Source of the DNA: Ruminococcaceae bacterium UBA5396
GTDB lineage: Bacteria > Bacillota > Clostridia > Oscillospirales > Acutalibacteraceae
DNA: 8,171 nt
Reading direction: 5' to 3'
Assembly (NCBI GenBank): GCA_002410715.1
Contig: DHOG01000016.1
Location: 1 to 8,171 of the forward strand
Shown here: positions 1 to 4,393 of the stretch, piece after piece
How the letters are laid out: each line of letters begins with the position of its first letter
Numbering within the stretch: the stretch's first letter is position 1
The notes under the pieces: model-generated
The model's input: the letters and a program-made list of their open reading frames with translations, nothing else
Database searches by the model: none
What the model was told of the DNA's origin: nothing
Translations under genes and position numbers: made by a program

Positions 1-5
1 GACTT

Positions 6-587
6 TTAATAGTTAGTCTTTCTGTGCTTTATTTTGCATATCGCCTGCGTCATGGTCCCCATCGGACAATAAACACACCATGAACGGGGTCTGAATAGAA
101 CCATAGTAATTAATCCTAGAACAGTTGAGGTCAGCATTACGCTATAGAACCCGAAGGCAAACTGTGCTATTCCCGGATGTACAAATGAGGTATTAACCCA
201 ATTCCATGGCAGTTTAAATACCCATAACAGTGTTACGGCTTCCTTTAAAGTAGCGCCGGCAAAAACCAGATAGGTCGAATAAAGCATTATGCAGAACATA
301 GCCATAAAGAATGTTAAAAATCCGTATCTGAACCAGTTGGAACGCAGGAATTTCGGAGGAGCATTTTTTCTTGACAGACCAAGCCGGTTACCTAAAATCT
401 CAAACAACTGTCCCCGTCCGCAATATTTATTACAGTATGCTTTATTCCCCCTCAAAATAGCTATCAATAATGGAGTAATAAAGCAGATTAGTCCAAGCCA
501 TGCAAATAAAATATTAAAAAAGCCAAGGCAGAGATAAATAGCCGAAAAAATCCAGAGGTAATCATACCACCGCTTTTGCTTTGACAT
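6..587 (-). CDS. NapH-like 4Fe-4S membrane protein
   Basis: This 193-residue protein probably carries electrons at the cytoplasmic membrane. Hydrophobic segments lie at about residues 11-45 (two helices), 88-110 and 140-165. The first is followed by a Cys52-x3-Cys56 motif (YCNKYCGRGQ), and the last by Cys171-x2-Cys174-Pro (WCVYCPMG), with Cys184 downstream. This pattern of CxxxC/CxxCP motifs at membrane borders is typical of the NapH/YccM/Fer4_5 polyferredoxin group, although the protein has fewer cysteines than full NapH. The start is set at the ATG ending at 587, because a GGGGGAG ribosome binding site sits just upstream. An in-frame extension of 18 codons to 641 would run through that site and into the ferredoxin gene. 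It overlaps the upstream ferredoxin gene by 26 bp, so the two are very likely co-translated. The electron donor and acceptor are unknown. The family call is fairly sure, the physiological role is not. Confidence 0.8.
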   Translation of the reverse strand: MSKQKRWYDYLWIFSAIYLCLGFFNILFAWLGLICFITPLLIAILRGNKAYCNKYCGRGQLFEILGNRLGLSRKNAPPKFLRSNWFRYGFLTFFMAMFCIMLYSTYLVFAGATLKEAVTLLWVFKLPWNWVNTSFVHPGIAQFAFGFYSVMLTSTVLGLITMVLFRPRSWCVYCPMGTMTQAICKIKHRKTNY

Positions 588-780
588 CAGCTCTCCCCCT
601 TTCAATAATTGTGATGACCTGCGCTGGACAACCCTTGGCACATTTTCCGCATCCTATACATTTGCTTTCATCTATTTCTGCACCAATCCCTTTGGGAACC
701 GAAATAGCCCGCAACGGACATATTTTCATGCAATATCCGCAGGCAACGCATTCAGGTAAAATGTTAGCGATTTTTTTCAT
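562..780 (-). CDS. 2[4Fe-4S] bacterial ferredoxin
   Basis: This 72-residue soluble electron carrier has two complete CxxCxxCxxxCP motifs: Cys11, 14, 17, 21 (CVACGYCMKICP) and Cys41, 44, 47, 51 (CIGCGKCAKGCP). Each should hold half of the ligands for two [4Fe-4S] clusters, as in clostridial ferredoxins. A lysine/valine-rich tail of about 12 residues follows the second motif. A GTG four codons upstream (790-792) is rejected as the start because it lies within the AAGGTGG ribosome binding site, which is ideally spaced (8 nt) from the ATG at 780. It is the first gene of the minus-strand operon and overlaps the NapH-like gene. The natural inference is that it passes electrons to or from that membrane protein. 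Transcription should start near 820 from the promoter at 827-855 under control of the inverted repeat at 807-836. Confidence 0.9.
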   Translation of the reverse strand: MKKIANILPECVACGYCMKICPLRAISVPKGIGAEIDESKCIGCGKCAKGCPAQVITIIERGRADVKAKAVV

Positions 781-806
781 TTTGTTTACCACCTTATATT
801 AGCGTT

Positions 807-836
807 TAAGTATTTTAGCACTTACTAATATACTTA
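807..836. promoter_or_regulatory. Probable operator: 12-bp inverted repeat over the -10
   Basis: TAAGTATTTTAG (807-818) and CTAATATACTTA (825-836) are inverted copies matching at 11 of 12 positions, with a 6-bp spacer. The element covers the -10 hexamer and the predicted start (about -16 to +14) of the ferredoxin/NapH-like operon. That is where a dimeric repressor would block RNA polymerase. The regulator is not identified. Confidence 0.6.
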
Positions 837-855
837 TATTCAGAATACATGTCAA
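827..855 (-). promoter_or_regulatory. Sigma-A promoter of the ferredoxin/NapH-like operon
   Basis: Read on the minus strand, TTGACA (855-850) and TATATT (832-827) are separated by exactly 17 bp. That is a perfect -35 and a 5/6 -10. The predicted start near 820 gives a leader of about 40 nt before the ferredoxin ATG. The match is too good to be a likely chance find in an intergenic region placed correctly before a gene. Confidence 0.82.
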
Positions 856-876
856 GTGTTCCGATTTTTTCACTTG
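853..876. repeat. Short inverted repeat at the -35 of the minus-strand promoter
   Basis: CAAGTG (853-858) and CACTTG (871-876) are perfect inverted 6-mers separated by 12 bp, and the left arm overlaps the -35 hexamer of the ferredoxin promoter. It could be a second regulator site, but arms this short also arise by chance. Confidence 0.3.
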
Positions 877-946
877 GATTCGGTGTTCGATATTTTTAAT
901 TTACGATGGGTTCGCCCATTATTGAAAACCTTACAATACCTGCCGT

Positions 947-975
947 TTGTTTAAGTGGACTATGTATATTATAAT
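947..975 (+). promoter_or_regulatory. Possible promoter of the C39-domain lipoprotein gene
   Basis: A perfect TATAAT (970-975) lies 17 bp after a weak -35, TTGTTT (947-952), giving a start near 982 and a leader of about 60 nt. A second candidate lies downstream: TTCATA (985-990), 17 bp, TATAAG (1008-1013), starting near 1020. Either or both could drive the gene at 1045. Confidence 0.5.
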
Positions 976-1044
976 AGAACTAGCTTCATAAAATAGAATA
1001 TATGAAGTATAAGAGTAATTAAGTCTGCGGAAAGAGGAAATGGT

Positions 1045-2724
1045 TTGAAAAAAATATTCATAATTTATCTCATTAGTATTATTATCCTGACCATGTTTCT
1101 AAGCGGTTGTAACTCAAAAACAAAAAGCAATGAGCTTTTGAACGTTTTGGGTAAGGAATTAAATTTATCTTCAGAAATGATAGAAATTTCAGCGAGAGAT
1201 GATATTATAAAAATTGACTGCATTCAACCGAAGCTGTATACGACAAATTTGCGAGTAATTCTTTACTCCCTCAGCAAGAAAAAACAGCTTTGCGAAGTGG
1301 ATTTAGGAGAAGATGCGTGGAATACCGGCTTGACCGACGACGGATTCTATGCAATATCCCTTTTGCGTCAGGAGATTGTAGTCTATGGCTTGAACGGGTC
1401 AGAAAAATTTCGGCATAAAATCACCGATGCCGGAAATTATTGGGGCTTTGGAATTTTAAATGAAACTGCCGATTATCTGCTGCTTGGACATTCAAAAAAC
1501 GCAGAAATCATTCGCTATTCTTTAAAAGACGGCAAACAGACTGTGGTTGGAAAAATCCATGGATATATTGCAGAACTCGGCTGCCGTGATAATCAGTTCT
1601 ATTTACATAACGCAGAGGGAGAGCTGCTGCGAATCGGTCTTGACGACGAGGCAATGGAATCGGTGTACTACGATCCGGCTATTCGACTTTACACAAAAGA
1701 TTATGGTGTCGGCAGGGTTGATGCTTCATTTTTAGCGATTTCTGCACAAAACCGACATAAGAATAATTATATTCAAATGACTTCCATTGATGAAATTGCA
1801 CTTGCTGCTTATCAAAACGGGTTTGCGACTCTCGTAAACATTCATGATAGTGACCTGCTGCGGATATACGATATCCACAATAAAGAAATCCAAGAAGTCC
1901 CCATTAATGCCAAGGTACAACAAGCGGTTTTTCTTGATGAAGATACGCTTCTGATTTCTGCCAAAGGTGAATCCAGCCAAAACCGATTGTATTATTGCAA
2001 TCTTTTAAAAGCCGAAATGACACCCATGGCATTTCAAGATGAAAGCAGTACGAATTCCAGTACAGTGTCCGGCAGTTTAGAGCCATCGGTTGAAACAACT
2101 CATGTGCAAGATGGAACGCTAATCCAAAATGTTCCTGTTATTGCCCAAATGCCCTCCTATCCCACCGGCTGTGAGTCGGTCAGCGCTGTTATGGCGCTTC
2201 AATTTGCGGGAGAACATGTTTCTGTAGATGAATTTATAGACAATTATTTGGAAAAGAGTTTGAATTTTTATTATTCAAACGGAAAAAGATACGGACCAAG
2301 TCCGTGGGAGCATTTTATCGGTGATCCTCGGAGCAAAGCTTCCTACGGCTGTATGGCTCCTGTCATTGAACGAGCACTTAAGAATTACTTTGGCAATGAG
2401 GAACGTGTATTGAATACAACGGGGATGACTCTTGATGAGCTTTGCCGGGGGTATATCGATAACGGCATCCCTGTCATTGTTTGGACAAGCATTAATATGA
2501 TTGACACTTATCTAACAAACACCTGGACCCTTGCCGATGGTACAACTTACACTTGGACTGCTAACGAGCACTGCATGGTTTTGATTGGATATGATAAGCA
2601 AAATTATTATTTCAACGACCCTTACACAGGCAAGCAGGTAAAGTTTGAAAAATTGCTTTCCCAAAAACGTTCTGACACGTTTGATAGGCAATCCCTTATT
2701 GTGATTGCAAAGAAACAGGGATAA
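1045..2724 (+). CDS. Lipoprotein with propeller-like region and C39-type peptidase domain
   Basis: This 559-residue protein is predicted to be anchored outside the membrane by a lipid. A hydrophobic signal (residues 4-20) ends in a lipobox, LSGC, with Cys22 as the lipidated residue. Residues about 45-330 are beta-rich, with recurring short blocks such as TDDGFYAISL, NAEIIRYSLKDGK and EGELLRIGLDDEA that look like propeller blades. A Ser/Thr-rich linker (about 332-357) joins this to a C-terminal Peptidase_C39_2-like domain (about 362-557). Cys376 (PTGCESVSAVMAL), His509 (NEHCMVLIGYD) and Asn524/Asp525 (FNDPYTG) are in the expected order for a papain-like triad. The start is TTG, with GAGG 7 nt upstream. 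The only nearby ATG (1040) gives the two-codon ORF ATG GTT TGA, whose stop overlaps this TTG. The substrate is unknown. Some members of this family may be inactive, but the key residues here look intact. Confidence 0.83.
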   Translation: MKKIFIIYLISIIILTMFLSGCNSKTKSNELLNVLGKELNLSSEMIEISARDDIIKIDCIQPKLYTTNLRVILYSLSKKKQLCEVDLGEDAWNTGLTDDGFYAISLLRQEIVVYGLNGSEKFRHKITDAGNYWGFGILNETADYLLLGHSKNAEIIRYSLKDGKQTVVGKIHGYIAELGCRDNQFYLHNAEGELLRIGLDDEAMESVYYDPAIRLYTKDYGVGRVDASFLAISAQNRHKNNYIQMTSIDEIALAAYQNGFATLVNIHDSDLLRIYDIHNKEIQEVPINAKVQQAVFLDEDTLLISAKGESSQNRLYYCNLLKAEMTPMAFQDESSTNSSTVSGSLEPSVETTHVQDGTLIQNVPVIAQMPSYPTGCESVSAVMALQFAGEHVSVDEFIDNYLEKSLNFYYSNGKRYGPSPWEHFIGDPRSKASYGCMAPVIERALKNYFGNEERVLNTTGMTLDELCRGYIDNGIPVIVWTSINMIDTYLTNTWTLADGTTYTWTANEHCMVLIGYDKQNYYFNDPYTGKQVKFEKLLSQKRSDTFDRQSLIVIAKKQG

Positions 2725-2729
2725 AAAGA

Positions 2730-2807
2730 ATGGAAAAGTTGCGATTTCTTTGTGAATTTAGGTATCAGTATCTTTTTTGTTATCTCTTTTTTATTGCCGA
2801 GGGATGA
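2730..2807 (+). CDS. Doubtful 25-codon hydrophobic ORF
   Basis: An ATG lies 8 nt after an AGGGA sequence that overlaps the stop codon of the preceding lipoprotein gene. It opens a 25-codon frame rich in Phe, Leu, Tyr and Cys, starting MEKLRFLCEF. Its TGA overlaps the ATG of a six-codon frame (2804-2824) in an ATGA arrangement. The T-rich DNA (TCTTTTTT, CTCTTTTTT) would give a hydrophobic peptide by composition alone, so this may not be a gene. Confidence 0.15.
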   Translation: MEKLRFLCEFRYQYLFCYLFFIAEG

Positions 2808-2832
2808 CGGGAGGAGGTCATTAAGCCATATA

Positions 2833-2860
2833 TTATTCATAGCAACAATGTTATGAATAA
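2833..2860. repeat. 9-bp inverted repeat before the gene at 2913
   Basis: TTATTCATA (2833-2841) and TATGAATAA (2852-2860) are perfect inverted arms around a 10-bp loop. The word TGAATA recurs twice more before the start of the next gene, near 2870 and 2892. It may be a regulator site or a leader hairpin. There is no T-run, so it is not an intrinsic terminator. The rest of 2725-2912 shows no convincing promoter. Confidence 0.4.
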
Positions 2861-2912
2861 CAAACCCATGAATATACATATATTGCTGACATGAATATGG
2901 GAGGGAATATAT

Positions 2913-3347
2913 GTGGAGTTCAACCAAACAAACTGTGAAATACAGAACCGGCTGCTAAAAGAAGCCATGAATCAGGTGGGTGTCTGCTGTCCCAAGGACG
3001 CCGCTGAAGTATGGGCAAGCGGTTTAGTAAACAGAAGCGCAGCCCTGCAGTATGCTGTCATGACAGAGGCGCTTAAAGTAGAATATGCCCGTCAGCTGGA
3101 AACAAATGCTCCCAACTGGGTTACAGGGATATCGAGCCCATGGGTGTCGGGTTATCGGACTGTGGATATAAAGTTTCCCGATACCGATTCCAGTACCATT
3201 GAGTTAAGGTTTTCTACCGCAACTTCAACAGGCCCCGCAGGGGATTATAATGCAGTCCTGAATATTGTGAGGGAGGATTGCTTTTGGCGCATCGCAGACA
3301 TTTCTATGGAAGAGGGACTATTTCCATACACAGGGTTTCATCCATGA
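2913..3347 (+). CDS. Small protein of unrecognised family
   Basis: This is a 144-residue protein of unknown function. The first half is predicted helical (for example DAAEVWASGLVNRSAALQYA, about 29-48). The second half alternates short strands (VDIKFPD, IELRFSTAT, YNAVLNIVRE, FWRIADISME) and ends PYTGFHP. This helix-then-sheet layout suggests an NTF2-like or cystatin-like alpha+beta domain. Comparable domains are, from memory, found at the C-terminus of exported clostridial proteins, which is unverified. There is no signal peptide or membrane segment here, so it may be a detached domain or cytoplasmic. The start is GTG, with GGGAGGG 7 nt upstream. An ATG two bases earlier (2911) opens a frame that stops after 15 codons, and an in-frame stop at 2892-2894 excludes an upstream extension. 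A terminator follows at 3422. Confidence 0.65.
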   Translation: MEFNQTNCEIQNRLLKEAMNQVGVCCPKDAAEVWASGLVNRSAALQYAVMTEALKVEYARQLETNAPNWVTGISSPWVSGYRTVDIKFPDTDSSTIELRFSTATSTGPAGDYNAVLNIVREDCFWRIADISMEEGLFPYTGFHP

Positions 3348-3421
3348 ATTCGCGCAGTGTCTCATTTTATATGCTGAAATCAGAATTTTCGTCTTAACCG
3401 GCTGTTGCAAAATGGGTCAAG

Positions 3422-3460
3422 GGGTGTATTGCAAAATCGATTTGCAATACACCCTATTTT
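3422..3460 (+). terminator. Strong terminator hairpin after the gene at 2913
   Basis: GGGTGTATTGCAAA (3422-3435) and TTTGCAATACACCC (3441-3454) form a perfect 14-bp stem with the 5-nt loop ATCGA, followed by TATTTT. The T-run is short, but the stem is very stable. It separates the gene at 2913 from the small genes that follow. Confidence 0.75.
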
Positions 3461-3462
3461 AA

Positions 3463-3491
3463 TTAACACTTATGTATCCACAGCATAGTAT
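3463..3491 (+). promoter_or_regulatory. Possible promoter of the first micro-protein gene
   Basis: TTAACA (3463-3468, 5/6) and TAGTAT (3486-3491, 4/6) are 17 bp apart, just after the terminator hairpin and about 30 bp before the small gene at 3522. The -10 is weak, so this is a moderate call. Confidence 0.4.
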
Positions 3492-3521
3492 GGAACAGAG
3501 CAAAATAAGGAGGTAAGGCAA

Positions 3522-3620
3522 ATGGGTAGAGGCGGACTGTTCGGAGACAATGATTGCTGTCTGTGGATTATTCTGATCGTCATTTTCTTATTGTGCTTCT
3601 GTAATGACGATCACTGCTAA
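3522..3620 (+). CDS. Micro membrane protein (32 aa)
   Basis: This 32-codon gene is preceded by an excellent ribosome binding site, AAGGAGGT, about 7 nt before the ATG. The peptide begins MGRGGLFGDNDCC. It then has a single hydrophobic helix of about 13 residues (LWIILIVIFLLCF, 14-26) and ends with a Cys and acidic tail (CNDDHC). This Gly-rich head, transmembrane helix and short charged tail place it in the membrane as a single-span peptide. It has the same plan as the second micro-protein at 3836, suggesting related genes. Tiny Gly/Cys-rich single-span peptides are common in Firmicutes, some linked to sporulation, but I cannot assign this one to a named family. The reasons to believe it are the ribosome binding site, its position after a terminator, and the resemblance to its neighbour. 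Confidence 0.65.
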   Translation: MGRGGLFGDNDCCLWIILIVIFLLCFCNDDHC

Positions 3621-3650
3621 CTGTGTATTGCACGACAAGTATAGTTTTAT

Positions 3651-3701
3651 TGTATCAAGCATATAAAAAGAAGGGTTATTAATAAACCAAGACTTGATAC
3701 A
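3651..3701. repeat. 9-bp inverted repeat enclosing 33 bp between the micro-protein genes
   Basis: TGTATCAAG (3651-3659) and CTTGATACA (3693-3701) are perfect inverted arms. The 33-bp interior contains a smaller GGTT/AACC pairing around ATTAATA. It could fold in the 3' region of the first micro-protein transcript. There is no T-run, so termination is not implied. Confidence 0.45.
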
Positions 3702-3723
3702 GCCAAATATGTGGCAGAAAAAC

Positions 3724-3759
3724 CTGTCCATAGTTTGCGTATGCCGCAACTATGGGCAG
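3724..3759. repeat. Strong hairpin before the second micro-protein promoter
   Basis: CTGTCCATAGTTTGCG (3724-3739) and CGCAACTATGGGCAG (3745-3759) form a 15-bp stem with one bulged T and one G-T pair, closed by the 5-nt loop TATGC. AT-rich sequence (TTTCATATATA) follows rather than a T-run. It may be an RNA 3' end, a processed small RNA or a DNA-binding site. It ends 15 bp upstream of the -35 of the promoter at 3775. Confidence 0.55.
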
Positions 3760-3774
3760 ATTTCATATATACGA

Positions 3775-3803
3775 TGGACAATATTTATTCTTGTACATAT
3801 AAT
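3775..3803 (+). promoter_or_regulatory. Promoter of the second micro-protein gene
   Basis: TGGACA (3775-3780, 5/6) and a perfect TATAAT (3798-3803) are separated by 17 bp. The start near 3810 would give a short leader of about 26 nt containing the AAGGAGGG ribosome binding site of the gene at 3836. This is one of the best promoters in the window. Confidence 0.72.
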
Positions 3804-3835
3804 GGAAAAGAGAACAGTAGAAGGAGGGCAGTTAT

Positions 3836-3913
3836 ATGGGAAAAGGCTGTGGTGAATTTGATTGTTCAATTTTACTTTTCATTATCATTATATTTCTGAT
3901 TCTGGATGATTAG
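3836..3913 (+). CDS. Micro membrane protein (25 aa)
   Basis: This 25-codon gene has an AAGGAGGG ribosome binding site 8 nt before its ATG and its own near-consensus promoter. The peptide starts MGKGCGEFDCS, then runs into one hydrophobic stretch (ILLFIIIIFLIL, residues 12-23), and stops after two aspartates. Head (MG+G), an acidic/Cys pair before the helix (DC here, NDCC in the other) and an Asp-Asp after the helix match the micro-protein at 3522. The two are probably diverged copies of one design. A longer frame on the same strand (3711-3899) is a different reading frame without a ribosome binding site and is rejected. The location should be the membrane. The function is unknown. Confidence 0.65.
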   Translation: MGKGCGEFDCSILLFIIIIFLILDD

Positions 3914-3957
3914 TAATTCGTATAGTATGTAATCGAATTAATTCCTTTTGGGGCACA

Positions 3958-4021
3958 CTCCGTAGAAACACCTCAACCATCACCCAACGGTGACGACTTC
4001 TCCTCATAGGAAAGAATACGG
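3958..4021 (+). other. Possible structured RNA segment (three-way junction)
   Basis: CCGTA (3960-3964) can pair with TACGG (4017-4021), enclosing two local hairpins: TCACC-CAAC-GGTGA (3980-3993) and TCCT-CAT-AGGA (4001-4011). The composition is richer in GC than its surroundings, and it runs directly into the terminator at 4023-4065. The arrangement resembles a riboswitch or structured 3' UTR, but I recognise no known class and each helix is short. Confidence 0.3.
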
Positions 4022-4022
4022 C

Positions 4023-4065
4023 AAAAAATCACTTCTAACCCACTTAGTGGTAAAAGTGATTTTTT
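4023..4065. terminator. Intrinsic terminator, probably bidirectional
   Basis: AAAAAATCACTT (4023-4034) and AAGTGATTTTTT (4054-4065) make a perfect 12-bp outer stem around a 19-nt interior, which itself can form CCAC-TTA-GTGG. The right arm ends in six T, and the left arm gives the same run on the other strand. It ends the micro-protein transcript and insulates the ferredoxin-hcp promoter. Confidence 0.75.
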
Positions 4066-4094
4066 GTTTCTTTATATTTTTACAAAATTTGCAT

Positions 4095-4116
4095 ATATGT
4101 TGCAGCTGCAACATAT
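4095..4116. promoter_or_regulatory. 22-bp perfect palindrome, likely CRP/FNR-family activator site
   Basis: ATATGTTGCAG (4095-4105) is followed directly by its exact reverse complement CTGCAACATAT (4106-4116). The centre, 4105.5, is 41.5 bp upstream of the start (about 4147) predicted from the -10 TATACT. This is the classic class II position for CRP/FNR-type activators, and the inner TGTTGC-N4-GCAACA spacing fits such dimers. HcpR, a family member known to control hcp in anaerobes, is the natural candidate by inference. Confidence 0.65.
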
Positions 4117-4134
4117 TTATGTTTGGAAATCATA

Positions 4135-4140
4135 TATACT
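4135..4140 (+). promoter_or_regulatory. -10 element of the ferredoxin-hcp promoter
   Basis: TATACT (5/6) is followed by a predicted start near 4147 and a 37-nt leader to the ferredoxin ATG. No sequence resembling TTGACA exists 16-18 bp upstream. The palindrome sits there instead, as expected for an activator-dependent promoter. Confidence 0.55.
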
Positions 4141-4183
4141 CAATGCACGAACAAGCGTTGTAATAAATACAGGAGGTTATGTT

Positions 4184-4372
4184 ATGAAGGCATATATTGA
4201 CCGCTCGGGATGTATCGGCTGCGGTTTATGCGCCGAAATCTGTCCGGATGTATTCCGCATGGGTGATGACGGGCTTGCCGAGGTCTATGCCCAACCCAAT
4301 GACGGTTCTGCGGACGCTGCGGAAGAGGCCCGTATAAACTGTCCGGTGTCAGTGATATCAATCGAAGACTAA
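4184..4372 (+). CDS. Single-cluster [4Fe-4S] ferredoxin paired with hcp
   Basis: This 62-residue acidic ferredoxin has Cys10, Cys13 and Cys16 (CIGCGLC), with the fourth ligand expected at Cys53 (NCPVSVI). It is of the one-cluster type seen in Thermotoga and Desulfovibrio. Cys20, in ICPD, is the leftover of a second-cluster motif. In related proteins its partner forms a disulfide, but no partner Cys is present here. The start is the ATG at 4184, 7 nt after AGGAGG. An upstream in-frame extension to 4064 is unsupported because it would run back through the palindrome and promoter. The gene lies 21 bp before hcp and should supply electrons to it. Ferredoxin genes next to hcp (called frdX in some anaerobes) are a known pairing. 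Confidence 0.92.
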   Translation: MKAYIDRSGCIGCGLCAEICPDVFRMGDDGLAEVYAQPNDGSADAAEEARINCPVSVISIED

Positions 4373-4393
4373 TTAACTTTGGAGGTAACAATT

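Noticed and set aside
2622..2927. 101-codon minus-strand frame between the lipoprotein and the next gene
   Set aside because: It overlaps the end of the C39 domain, lacks a ribosome binding site, and has a composition expected from antisense of AT-rich DNA.
3403..3454. GGCTGTTGCAAAATG resembles the ends of some IS elements, with TTGCAAAAT repeated about 25 bp later
   Set aside because: No matching second end, no target duplication and no transposase remnant. The second TTGCAAAAT belongs to the terminator stem, which explains it better.
3711..3899. 62-codon plus-strand frame overlapping the second micro-protein
   Set aside because: It begins inside the 3724 hairpin region without a ribosome binding site and runs through a promoter. 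The 25-codon gene in another frame has a proper site.
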